DNA of 64,000 nt, taken from positions 5,146,001 to 5,210,000 of the forward strand of contig NZ_CP109907.1 of NCBI RefSeq assembly GCF_033097525.1. The letters are read 5' to 3'. Positions 36,639 through 44,857 of this stretch are shown here, piece by piece. Numbering within the stretch: position 1 is the first letter of the stretch; each line of letters starts with the position of its first letter. The position numbers were made by a program, and so were the translations under genes. This stretch comes from Sphingobacterium sp. UGAL515B_05. GTDB lineage: Bacteria; Bacteroidota; Bacteroidia; Sphingobacteriales; Sphingobacteriaceae. The notes under the pieces are model-generated. The model was not told the DNA's origin. It searched no databases and was given only the letters and a program-made list of their open reading frames with translations.

Positions 36639-37442
36639 ATGAACAAACTTCCAAAAGTGCACTTTCTTGCAAATGAACTGCAGCAGCCAACAAATCCAAT
36701 TAAGATCAATTTAATAGGAGCAGGGGGAACCGGCTCCTTTTTTTTATCCGGACTTGCGCGTTTGAATGAAGCACTGACAGCTCATGGCCATGCTGGGCTG
36801 GATGTAAGACTTTGGGATGGCGACCGCGTAAGTACAAACAATATCGGAAGGCAACTATTTGCTACTTCAGAGATAGGTTTATATAAATCTGTCACACTAA
36901 TTAACAGGATTAATCGTTTTTTCGGCACCTCCTGGTCCGCTGAAGCAAGGTACTTTTCTAATATGCCCAATGGAATCCAGAACAGTGAGCTTTTAGCTTC
37001 CATTTATATCAGTTGCGTAGATAATATACAGACAAGATTCGATCTCTCTACAATTTTGAACAATACAAAACAATTCAATAATCAGGTCAACAGACCAAGG
37101 TATTGGATTGACCTGGGGAATAGTAAAGATACAGGACAGATAATTTGTTCGACTATAGGTCACATTGCGCAACCTGACTCCCGAAAGTTTATACCAGTAG
37201 GCCAACTACCCTTTATTACCGAAGAATTTGAATCACTCTTGCGTAGCGGAGAAAAGGATGATAATACCCCCAGCTGCTCCCTGGTGGATTCTTTAAAAAA
37301 GCAGAGTTTATTTATTAACTCAACATTGGCCAATCTGGGATGTGACATGCTGACGACCTTATTATTTGAAGGATGCCTTATGGAAAGAGGGATATTATTA
37401 AACCTTAAAACGAGACATTGCAGGCCATTACCTTTTGATTAG
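36639..37442 (+). CDS. PRTRC system ThiF-family protein (E1-like adenylation fold)
   Basis: A 267-residue ThiF/E1-like protein with the nucleotide-binding motif LIGAGGTGSFFLSGLARL (about 25-42), the VRLWDGDRVSTNNIGRQ acidic/Arg segment (about 56-72), and ISCVDNIQTRFDL (about 126). These are the adenylating-enzyme residues (GxGxxG, Asp, Asn, Arg), so ATP-dependent activation of a C-terminus is plausible. The target is unknown; protein B or C in the same cassette could be partners. Last gene of the operon, before a hairpin. Confidence 0.9.
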   Translation: MNKLPKVHFLANELQQPTNPIKINLIGAGGTGSFFLSGLARLNEALTAHGHAGLDVRLWDGDRVSTNNIGRQLFATSEIGLYKSVTLINRINRFFGTSWSAEARYFSNMPNGIQNSELLASIYISCVDNIQTRFDLSTILNNTKQFNNQVNRPRYWIDLGNSKDTGQIICSTIGHIAQPDSRKFIPVGQLPFITEEFESLLRSGEKDDNTPSCSLVDSLKKQSLFINSTLANLGCDMLTTLLFEGCLMERGILLNLKTRHCRPLPFD

Positions 37443-37463
37443 GTACTGGAATTATAAAAGAAA

Positions 37464-37482
37464 GGAGGCATTTGCCTCCTCC
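37464..37482. terminator. Bidirectional terminator
   Basis: Stem GGAGGC/GCCTCC (37464-37469 and 37474-37479) between the convergent ThiF and 88-aa genes. The minus-strand reading is followed by a T-rich tract (TTTCTTTTAT). Confidence 0.6.
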
Positions 37483-37483
37483 G

Positions 37484-37750
37484 TTACTTAATTTTGGTTA
37501 GTTGATTTGCAAGGAGTGAAAGATTAGACCTTTCCAGAACCAATTCCTTTAGCTGTTCAAGTTCAGTGATACCTGTTGTACCAATACTATCTTTCAAACC
37601 ACTACCCTCCATTTTAAGGCCATTTTCGATCGCTTCAGCCAATAGTAATATAACCTTTCTACTGGCAGTAAAGGAAAACTTCACCTGCTCATCCATACCC
37701 GGCCCGGAGAGAATCGTCTCATAGAGCCACTTCGTTTCTTTTGCTTCCAT
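37484..37750 (-). CDS. Hypothetical protein (88 aa)
   Basis: Family not recognised. A helical cytoplasmic protein with SFTASRKVILLLAEAIENGL in the middle; leucine-rich C-terminus. The only minus-strand gene inside the PRTRC/transfer block, and divergent from the primase-like gene at 37889, so it might regulate its neighbours. No DNA-binding motif is evident. Confidence 0.6.
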   Translation of the reverse strand: MEAKETKWLYETILSGPGMDEQVKFSFTASRKVILLLAEAIENGLKMEGSGLKDSIGTTGITELEQLKELVLERSNLSLLANQLTKIK

Positions 37751-37888
37751 CTGATTTTAATTTAAGATTTATGCAAAGTTCTTAAATATAACCGCTGGCC
37801 GGTTCATTAGAATTTAATCAAGCGATCTAAAACAAGTAATGCCGCTGTAATTTTGTAATACATTTTGTGAACGCTGATTTTGACGGAT

Positions 37889-38776
37889 ATGAAAAGTAAT
37901 GTGAATTTAACCTGCAGCCAGGCCAAAGCAATAGATGTGGTGTCATACCTCTCTACTTTGGGCTTTGAACCTACAAAGATTAAGGCAAATCAATTTTGGT
38001 ATTTGTCTCCATTTAGAAATGAAAAAACACCTTCTTTTAAAGTCAACCGATTAATGAACAGATGGTATGACTTTGGAGAGGGAATAGGTGGATCAATAAT
38101 TGATTTTGGAATACGGTATTATCATTGCAGTATCTCGGAGTTTTTAAATTCATATTTGGGTGGAAGGCCGGTTCCTTTACAAAATTCGGACAATGTTATT
38201 CAGCCCTTTCCTAAAGAGCCTGTTTTATTGGTCAATAGTGTACGAAACCTAAGCACTATTTCTCTGATAAAGTATCTTGCTTCACGAATGATCTCCTTTG
38301 AACTTGCTAGTATTTATTTAAAGGAAGTTAGCTATACTAATTCAGGTAGGCAATTCTATGGTCTCGGATTTCAAAATAATAATGGGGGCTGGGAGATCAG
38401 ATCAAAACACTTTAAAGGTAGCGCTGCTCCAAAATTTTTAACGCACCTATGTTATGGCTCAGATGCCATCCAGGTGTTTGAAGGATTTATGAACTTCCTT
38501 TCTTTTCTCCAGCTTGATGCAGCTGCTGGAAAATCCAGATCCTCCGACTTCCTTATTTTAAACAGCACCACAATGGTGGCCCAGGCTATTCCACTTTTAC
38601 ATACCTATCATTCTGTGAACCTCTATTTGGATAATGATCCGGCAGGAGATAAGGCAACCTGTTTAATAAAATTGGAACTACCCAAAGCGAAAGATAATCG
38701 AATCCTATTTGCTGGTTATAGTGATCTGAATGAATATCTATGCGCTCAGGGAATTATGGCCTGGACTCCTCCTTAA
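37889..38776 (+). CDS. Toprim-domain primase-like protein of mobile elements
   Basis: A 295-residue protein. The N-terminal part (YLSPFRNEKTPSFKVNRLMNRWYDFGEGIGGSIIDFGI) matches the CHC2-type primase zinc-binding domain in shape, but the zinc-ligand cysteines are not evident. A Toprim domain follows (VFEGFMNFLSFLQL near 205-220, LYLDNDPAGDKAT near 250), with its Glu and DxD-like acidic residues. Such proteins accompany mobilization genes and may prime the transferred strand. A TTG start at 37880 is possible; the ATG at 37889 is preferred. Confidence 0.83.
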   Translation: MKSNVNLTCSQAKAIDVVSYLSTLGFEPTKIKANQFWYLSPFRNEKTPSFKVNRLMNRWYDFGEGIGGSIIDFGIRYYHCSISEFLNSYLGGRPVPLQNSDNVIQPFPKEPVLLVNSVRNLSTISLIKYLASRMISFELASIYLKEVSYTNSGRQFYGLGFQNNNGGWEIRSKHFKGSAAPKFLTHLCYGSDAIQVFEGFMNFLSFLQLDAAAGKSRSSDFLILNSTTMVAQAIPLLHTYHSVNLYLDNDPAGDKATCLIKLELPKAKDNRILFAGYSDLNEYLCAQGIMAWTPP

Positions 38777-38819
38777 CACCAATTCGCAATTTTATATGGT
38801 ACTAATGTATTTATCGGGG

Positions 38820-38905
38820 TTCCCTGTTTTATCCCGGAACCGGCAAGATGTACCGTTGTCAGACAACGGATAAATTTGCCCCTTAACTCCGAAGTCGTGG
38901 GGCAT
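38820..38905 (+). other. Candidate origin of transfer (oriT)
   Basis: Just upstream of the mobilization genes is a perfect inverted repeat CCGTTGTC-A-GACAACGG (38853-38869), followed by GATAAATTTGCCCC and a second IR, TTGCCCC...GGGGCAT (about 38876-38904). Repeats beside a conserved-looking nick-type sequence and next to relaxase genes are the usual oriT arrangement. The nick site cannot be placed from the sequence. Confidence 0.5.
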
Positions 38906-38936
38906 AGTTTAATGAAATTGTGAAACGGATATAGTG

Positions 38937-39329
38937 ATGAAAGAAAATAAGAATAATAAGACCAAAATGATCTTTGTAAGGCTTGAAGAAGCCGAGTATG
39001 ACACTTTGATCAATCGCCAAAAAAAGACCACCGAACGTAACCTTAGTGCTTATATAAGAAAGATTTTAGCGGGCAAACCGATGATTAAATCTGTACAAAA
39101 TGAATCCTTGCATGAAGTAATTGTTACGCTTTCTCTGCTTCAAAAAGACCTGAATGGAATTGGAAACAACTACAATCAGATGGTAAAAAGGCTGCATACC
39201 ACAGATAAAATTCCTGAAATAAAGGTCTGGATGCAGCACTATTTAGATGAGCGGCAGCATATAATTGATGCGACCATAACTTTAAAAGAATACCTGGATA
39301 AAACTGCTCAAAAATGGTTGCAAGAATAA
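38937..39329 (+). CDS. MobC-like relaxosome accessory protein
   Basis: A 130-residue basic protein with a ribbon-helix-helix-type start (KMIFVRLEEAEYDTLINRQKKTTERNLSAYIRKILAG) and helices after it (LLQKDLNGIGNNYNQMVKRL), the pattern of MobC-type relaxosome proteins. These bind oriT and help the relaxase nick DNA. The gene overlaps the relaxase start by 16 bases. A GTG one codon earlier (38934) is a possible start. Confidence 0.85.
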   Translation: MKENKNNKTKMIFVRLEEAEYDTLINRQKKTTERNLSAYIRKILAGKPMIKSVQNESLHEVIVTLSLLQKDLNGIGNNYNQMVKRLHTTDKIPEIKVWMQHYLDERQHIIDATITLKEYLDKTAQKWLQE

Positions 39330-40570
39330 AATGTAGCACAAACATTCGTAAGCCTTTCCACTATAATGAAAATAAGGTTAGGGAGGGGGATGCCTGCCTG
39401 TTGGCCGCAGAAAATATGTTGGTTCATGTGGATACCCATAAGGATAAAGCTGTCTTATTATTAGAACGGCAGGTAGCGCTTAGGCCTGATGTTAAAGTGA
39501 ATTCTGTGCATATCTCCCTTAACTTTTCCCCAGACGAACAACTATCCAATGAACAAATGGAACTAATTGCCAGGGATTATATGGAGGGAATTGGTTTCGG
39601 GAATCAACCTTATCTTTTATATCGCCACTTTGATAGTGGCCATCCACATTGCCATATTGTTACCACTAATATCGGCCTGGATAAGTCCCGTATTTCATTG
39701 CATCAAATTGGCAAACTTAAGTCTGAACCTGTGCGCAAAGAGCTGGAAAATAGATATGGATTAATTAAAGCTGAACAGCAGAAAACTAAAATATCAACTA
39801 TTAATCCTCTTGATGCGACCAAGGTAATATATGGAAAAGTGGCAACCAAGCAAGCCATTTCAAAGGTGCTTAATGCTGTAATTCCTGTCTATAAATATTG
39901 TTCTTTGGCTGAATTAAATGCTGTGCTTGGACTATATAATGTCAGGGCAGAACAAGGAAATAACGGATCAAGAATAGAACAAAATAAAGGCTTAGTGTAT
40001 AGGGTACTAGATCATGAGGGACAGTGTATAGGCGTTCCGATAAAGGCTAGCTTATTTACTGAAAAGCCTACTTTGCCAAACCTTGAGAGGCGGTTTTTAG
40101 CGAATGATGTTGGCCGTTCAAAGTTCAAAGATTCCCTAAAAAACAAGATTGATATTACCCTGAAATTCAAAAAATGCGCCAGCTTTAAGGAGTTTCAGGA
40201 CCGTTTAAAAAGTCAGGATATCAGGTTAGTTCCCCGGGTAAATGGGGATGGGATTATCTTTGGACTAACATATATTGACCTGAAATCAAAGGCCGTATTC
40301 AACGGGAGCGCGCTGGGAAAGGAGTATAGTGCGAAGGCCATATTGGAGCGTATTCACCTGGCAAAGATCGTTAATCCTGAAACTGGATTTGAAAAGAATA
40401 TTGCATTAGGAAAAGGATATCCAAAAGAATTAAGCAATGAGAATAATTGCATTGTAGTTTACGAAAGACTACATGAAAAGTCAGCTTTAGCATTAATGAT
40501 GCAATATGAATATGCTGCTACAAATGTTCCATATGAATGGAAAAAGAAGAAGAAAAAGAGAAAAAAATAG
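39314..40570 (+). CDS. Relaxase/mobilization nuclease, MOBP/VirD2-like
   Basis: A 418-residue relaxase. The N-terminal nuclease domain (about 1-160) has the hallmark three-His motif HFDSGHPHCHIVTTNI (about 102-117), and the catalytic Tyr is likely within residues 15-35 (FHYNENKV). The C-terminal half is basic and ends in a Lys-rich tail of about ten Lys/Arg. It nicks at oriT and leads the strand into the recipient. Overlaps mobC; the coupling protein follows 21 bases later. Confidence 0.92.
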   Translation: MVARIKCSTNIRKPFHYNENKVREGDACLLAAENMLVHVDTHKDKAVLLLERQVALRPDVKVNSVHISLNFSPDEQLSNEQMELIARDYMEGIGFGNQPYLLYRHFDSGHPHCHIVTTNIGLDKSRISLHQIGKLKSEPVRKELENRYGLIKAEQQKTKISTINPLDATKVIYGKVATKQAISKVLNAVIPVYKYCSLAELNAVLGLYNVRAEQGNNGSRIEQNKGLVYRVLDHEGQCIGVPIKASLFTEKPTLPNLERRFLANDVGRSKFKDSLKNKIDITLKFKKCASFKEFQDRLKSQDIRLVPRVNGDGIIFGLTYIDLKSKAVFNGSALGKEYSAKAILERIHLAKIVNPETGFEKNIALGKGYPKELSNENNCIVVYERLHEKSALALMMQYEYAATNVPYEWKKKKKKRKK

Positions 40571-40591
40571 AACACTTTAAATGTAATTTTT

Positions 40592-42535
40592 ATGTCTACA
40601 GGAGAGAACGAACAAGGATTGAGGAAGATAATGGACATGACCAGGTGGATTGCCATCTTTATTTTGGTCCTTCACTTTTATTATTACTTATATGGTTGGT
40701 TTAAGGATATTGGGCTGAGCTGGTCATTTGTTGATAAAGTTTTGATCAATATTTATAAGGTCGGTTTATTTACTTCCTTTCATAAATCAAAGCTAATTGC
40801 ACTTACATTTTTAGGCCTTTCATTGATTGGCGTTAAAGGTAAAAAAAGTGAAAACATCACTTTAAAGACCTCTTTAAAATACCTAATGCCTGGTTTAATT
40901 ACATATTTTATTGGGTACGTTTTGTTTCTGATCCCTTGTCCAGATAATTTAGCTTCCATTTTGTATATCGGAGTAACAACAATAGGAGTGATGCTGTTTA
41001 TCACTGGGGGTACCTATGCTTCAAGGATAATAATGGACGCCCTGGCTGATGATATATTTAATGAAACTAATGAGACCTTTCCCCAGGAAGAGCGGCTAAT
41101 ACAAAACGAACATTCTATTAATCTTCCTGCAAAATATAAGTTGAAAGGGAAGGTGAGGAACTCTTATATCAATATCATCAATCCCTATCGTGGAGTACTA
41201 AACCTGGGTACACCGGGAGCAGGAAAGAGTTATTTCTTTATGCGCCATGTCATCACACAGCATATTAAAAAGGGGTTCACCATGTTTGTTTATGACTTTA
41301 AAATGCCAGACCTTTCAGTCATTGCATACAATACCTGGTTAAAGAACAAGGATAAATATCCGGGTAAAAGTGAATGCTACTTTATCAATTTTGATGACTT
41401 GTCAAGATCGCATCGATGTAATCCCTTAGACCCGATGGGTATTGTTGATATCACCGATGCTGCAGAGTCCGCACGGACTATTTTGCTTGGATTAAACAAG
41501 TCGTGGATCAGTAAACAGGGCGATTTTTTTATCGAGTCACCAATTAATTTTTTAACTGCACTGATATGGTTTATGCGTAAATATCAGGATGGGGCGTATT
41601 GTACTTTACCTCATGTATTGGAGTTAATGCAGGTTGAATATGAAGAATTATTTCCTCTTTTAGCCACCCAACCAGAGATTCAGATTTTGATTAACCCATT
41701 TCAAACGGCTTATAAAAATGGTGCAATGGAACAATTAGAAGGGCAGATCGCATCCGCAAAAATTGCTTTAGCAAGGCTATCTTCACCACAATTATATTAT
41801 GTGCTTTCCGGTAATGATTTTACGCTAAATATTAATGATCCAGGAGCACCAAAAGTGGTTTGTATGGGTAATAATCCTCAAAAAATTAAGACCTATGGTG
41901 CTGTGCTTTCGCTGTATGTAAATAGGCTGATTAAGATCGTAAACCAAAAGGATAAACTGAAATCGAGTCTATTATTTGATGAGTTCCCCACAATTTATCT
42001 TAGTGATATTGATAGCCTTATTGCGACAGCCCGGAGTAACAAAGTTGCCACATTCCTGGCAATTCAGGATATTACCCAGCTAAGGAAAGATTATGGAAAG
42101 GAGCAAGCAGATGTTATTATGGGTATTGTTGGAAACATCATTTCCGGTCAAGTTACAGGGGATACCGCCAAGCTATTATCTGATCGTATTGGTCGGATTA
42201 TGCAGGATAGGCAAAGCCTTTCGATCAACAGGAACGATACATCTATAAGTAAAAGTAAGCAGCTGGAAGCCGCAGTTCCTGCATCTCGTATCTCTGCTTT
42301 AAGTAGTGGTGAATTTGTAGGAACAGTAGCCGATAACCCAGAAGAAAGGATAGAACTAAAGTCCTTTCATTGTTCCATTCAAAATGACCATGAAGCAATT
42401 AAGGCTGAAACGGACGCTTATTTACCAATTCCCATAATACGTAAAATAGATCCTGTAATTGTTCAAAGAAACTACCAGGCTATTAGGGATGAGGTAAGGG
42501 AAATTGTTAATGCGGAGCTACAAAAGTTGTTATAG
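40592..42535 (+). CDS. VirD4/TraG-type conjugal coupling protein (YWFCY N-terminal type)
   Basis: A 647-residue coupling ATPase. Several hydrophobic membrane segments lie in residues 15-150, with Walker A GTPGAGKSYFF near 205-215 and Walker B SSLLFDEFPTIYL near 450. An N-terminal stretch with LHFYYYLYGWF resembles the YWFCY domain of Bacteroidota coupling proteins. It links the relaxosome to a mating pore. No pore genes are in the window, so the pore may be supplied in trans or lie outside. Confidence 0.92.
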   Translation: MSTGENEQGLRKIMDMTRWIAIFILVLHFYYYLYGWFKDIGLSWSFVDKVLINIYKVGLFTSFHKSKLIALTFLGLSLIGVKGKKSENITLKTSLKYLMPGLITYFIGYVLFLIPCPDNLASILYIGVTTIGVMLFITGGTYASRIIMDALADDIFNETNETFPQEERLIQNEHSINLPAKYKLKGKVRNSYINIINPYRGVLNLGTPGAGKSYFFMRHVITQHIKKGFTMFVYDFKMPDLSVIAYNTWLKNKDKYPGKSECYFINFDDLSRSHRCNPLDPMGIVDITDAAESARTILLGLNKSWISKQGDFFIESPINFLTALIWFMRKYQDGAYCTLPHVLELMQVEYEELFPLLATQPEIQILINPFQTAYKNGAMEQLEGQIASAKIALARLSSPQLYYVLSGNDFTLNINDPGAPKVVCMGNNPQKIKTYGAVLSLYVNRLIKIVNQKDKLKSSLLFDEFPTIYLSDIDSLIATARSNKVATFLAIQDITQLRKDYGKEQADVIMGIVGNIISGQVTGDTAKLLSDRIGRIMQDRQSLSINRNDTSISKSKQLEAAVPASRISALSSGEFVGTVADNPEERIELKSFHCSIQNDHEAIKAETDAYLPIPIIRKIDPVIVQRNYQAIRDEVREIVNAELQKLL

Positions 42536-42581
42536 ACTTTAAAAACTTTCCCAACCTGGTGACATAATGGCAGTTGTTATA

Positions 42582-42619
42582 TTATGGTTAACTTTTTGAT
42601 ATGTAACTTTTAACCATAA
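42582..42619. promoter_or_regulatory. Inverted repeat upstream of the TIR/SLATT operon
   Basis: Perfect 10-bp arms TTATGGTTAA and TTAACCATAA (42582-42591 and 42610-42619) with an 18-base spacer, 8 bases before the first ATG of the operon. Between the arms GTTAACTTTTT/GTAACTTTT repeats in direct orientation. It may be an operator or a leader hairpin; no regulator gene is adjacent. Confidence 0.5.
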
Positions 42620-42627
42620 TTAGCTAT

Positions 42628-43860
42628 ATGAAAAAAATTTGTTTTGTGATAATGGGGTATGGAAAAAAAACTGACCCTACTTTAGGAAAGACCTTTGATT
42701 TAGATAAAACTTACCATAATATTATTAAGCCAGCGGTAATTAATGCGGGTTATGAGTGTGTGAGAGGTGATGAAGTGCAGGAGTCAGGACTGATTGATCG
42801 GAGTATGTATGGGTTATTAATTTACTCGGATTTGGTGATTGCAGATATCACAACATTTAATCCTAATGCCATATATGAGTTAGGAATTCGTCATGCAGCA
42901 AAGCCTTTTTCTACTATTGTTATGAAAGAAAAGGATGGAAATATTCCTTTTGATATAAACCATAATAAAACTTTTACATATGCCCATATGGGAGAGGATA
43001 TTTCCGCAACAGAAGCTGCAAGATGTCAGGAAGATTTAACTAATTTAATTTTAAGAGTTGAAAAATCAAAAGAAGTTGATAGTCCTCTTTTCCAACATAT
43101 ACAGTCTGTTAAACCCTATGTTTTACCAGAAGAGGAATATAATCAGCTAATTAAGGAGTTGGCAGAGAAGGAAAAAATAATTTTTGCTTTAGCAGAACAG
43201 GCAAAAGCGGAAATGGCAAATAATAATTTTTTGAAAGCTAAAGACTTATGGAAAAAGGCAAGTGAGAGAATTGAAAATGATTCATATTTCCTTCAACAAA
43301 TGGCATTATGTACCTATAAAAGTAAAAGTCCAACTGAGAAGGTAGCTTTAAACGATGCCCTGGCAATAATCAACCGATTAGATCCCGAAGGAAGAACTAC
43401 AAACGATCCAGAAACATTAGGTATTGCTGGTGCAATTTACAAAAGGCTTTGGCTATTAGATAGGAGTGAATTTGCTTATTTAGAAAGAGCAATAAGTTAC
43501 TATCGAAAGGGATTCGAGATAAATGCTGATTATTATACTGGTGAAAATTATGCGCTTTGTTTAGAACTTAAAGGAATCTCAAGTAGTGATCCTGATGAAA
43601 AAGTATTTAATAGAATTGCAGCAAAAAAGACCCGACAGCGGATTATTGAAATTATAAGTGATTTAAAATTAGACGGCGATTTTTTGATAAGAAGTGATCT
43701 TAAATGGATTAATGCAACTCTTTCAAATTGTCATCTAGCGTTAAATAATGAAGCTGAACATAATGAATACGAGAAACTATTTTATAGTTGTTCACCCTTG
43801 GATTGGGAAATCAGTAGTTACGAGGAAACAAAAAATATAATTATAAACTTAAATAAATAG
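42628..43860 (+). CDS. TIR/nucleoside deoxyribosyltransferase-like protein with C-terminal TPR region
   Basis: A 410-residue protein. The N-terminal domain (about 1-130) has the Rossmann-type pattern of nucleoside 2-deoxyribosyltransferase/TIR-like sensors: FVIMGYGKK, then SDLVIADITTFNPNAIYELGIRHA with E84. The C-terminal region (about 170-400) is helical and repeat-like, resembling the TPR-S/TRAFs-binding region found beside defence effectors. First gene of a five-gene operon of TIR and SLATT proteins, 1 base before the next start. It may sense infection or bind a nucleotide signal. The domain names are by pattern and not searched. Confidence 0.75.
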   Translation: MKKICFVIMGYGKKTDPTLGKTFDLDKTYHNIIKPAVINAGYECVRGDEVQESGLIDRSMYGLLIYSDLVIADITTFNPNAIYELGIRHAAKPFSTIVMKEKDGNIPFDINHNKTFTYAHMGEDISATEAARCQEDLTNLILRVEKSKEVDSPLFQHIQSVKPYVLPEEEYNQLIKELAEKEKIIFALAEQAKAEMANNNFLKAKDLWKKASERIENDSYFLQQMALCTYKSKSPTEKVALNDALAIINRLDPEGRTTNDPETLGIAGAIYKRLWLLDRSEFAYLERAISYYRKGFEINADYYTGENYALCLELKGISSSDPDEKVFNRIAAKKTRQRIIEIISDLKLDGDFLIRSDLKWINATLSNCHLALNNEAEHNEYEKLFYSCSPLDWEISSYEETKNIIINLNK

Positions 43861-43861
43861 C

Positions 43862-44266
43862 ATGGCAAAAGATTACAAAATTTTTATCAGCCATTCGTGG
43901 GCATATCACGATGACTTAGAGGCATTAAGAAAATTATTAAATGCAAGGGGATATTTTAATGTAGAATTTACTGAAGCATCCAAAGATGTTCCAATAAATT
44001 CTACAAATGCAGTATATATAAAAGCAAGGTTAAGGGCAAAAATTGCCTCTTCTGATGTTGTACTTGCAATGGCAGGTATTTATGCATCACACAGTGATTG
44101 GATGCCGTGGGAATTAGAAACTGCAAGAAGCCTGGGTATTCCAATCATTGGGGTAATTCCACGAGGACAACTTAATATTTCAAAGGAAGTATATTCAAGA
44201 TCAATTGTAGACGTGAAATGGAATACAGAGAGTATTGTAGAAGCTATTAGAACACATGCTAAATAA
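43862..44266 (+). CDS. TIR-like domain protein (ThsB/MTH538 type)
   Basis: A 134-residue single-domain protein. Start KIFISHSWAYHDD, middle KIASSDVVLAMAGIYASHSDWMPWELETA with Glu84 in the position of the TIR catalytic glutamate, end IIGVIPRGQ. This is the compact fold of Thoeris ThsB-like TIR proteins (MTH538 family). Known ThsB proteins make a cyclic ADP-ribose-type signal from NAD after phage infection; activity here is inferred. No ThsA gene is adjacent. It lies 1 base after the previous gene and 6 bases before the next. Confidence 0.8.
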   Translation: MAKDYKIFISHSWAYHDDLEALRKLLNARGYFNVEFTEASKDVPINSTNAVYIKARLRAKIASSDVVLAMAGIYASHSDWMPWELETARSLGIPIIGVIPRGQLNISKEVYSRSIVDVKWNTESIVEAIRTHAK

Positions 44267-44272
44267 ATAATT

Positions 44273-44857
44273 ATGGGCCATAGATGTTTTATTTCATTTA
44301 AGACGGAAGACATGCATTTTAAAAAGCATATTCACGACAATTTAGATATTGACATGATCGATCATTCCTTGCATGAACCAATTAATTCTGATGATGAGGA
44401 TTATATTATGAGGCGTATTAGAGAAGATTACCTTTCTGATTCCACAGTTACAATTTTTTTAATTGGAGAAAGGTCTAGTGAGAACCATCCATTTGAAAAT
44501 CAAAACTTTTTGAAACGAGAATTACAGGCTTCATTATATAATGGAGTAGGAAATACCAAAAATGGAATCCTTGGAATTGTTCTACCTACAATGACTGATA
44601 AGATTTATTTAGGAAGTAATTCCTGCTCAACCTGCGGAGGATTGCACCAAATTGTAAAAGTGGATGATAATACAGTAATTTCAGAATTCTCTTATAATTA
44701 TTATATTCCAAATGATAAATGCGCCTGGAGTGAAGAAGATAGGTATTGTGTACTTGTAAAGTGGGATGATTTTTGTCTCAATCCTGAAGTTTACATCGAT
44801 CACGCTTTTAATAAAAGAAGTCATCCAATTTCTAATTTTACCAAAGTAAGACCATGA
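44273..44857 (+). CDS. Second TIR-like domain protein (ThsB/MTH538 type, 194 aa)
   Basis: A longer version of the preceding protein: CFISFKTEDMHFKKHIH at the start, SDSTVTIFLIGERSS, then NQNFLKRELQASLY with Glu83 in the TIR-glutamate position. An extra C-terminal part (about 110-194) has CSTCGG and a region rich in Trp/Asp. Two ThsB-like paralogs in tandem recall multi-sensor Thoeris loci. The stop TGA overlaps the start of the SLATT gene (ATGA), so the two are coupled. Confidence 0.78.
   Translation: MGHRCFISFKTEDMHFKKHIHDNLDIDMIDHSLHEPINSDDEDYIMRRIREDYLSDSTVTIFLIGERSSENHPFENQNFLKRELQASLYNGVGNTKNGILGIVLPTMTDKIYLGSNSCSTCGGLHQIVKVDDNTVISEFSYNYYIPNDKCAWSEEDRYCVLVKWDDFCLNPEVYIDHAFNKRSHPISNFTKVRP

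Noticed and set aside
38934..42535. A complete conjugative element
   Set aside because: Relaxase and coupling protein are present, but no mating-pore genes are in the window.
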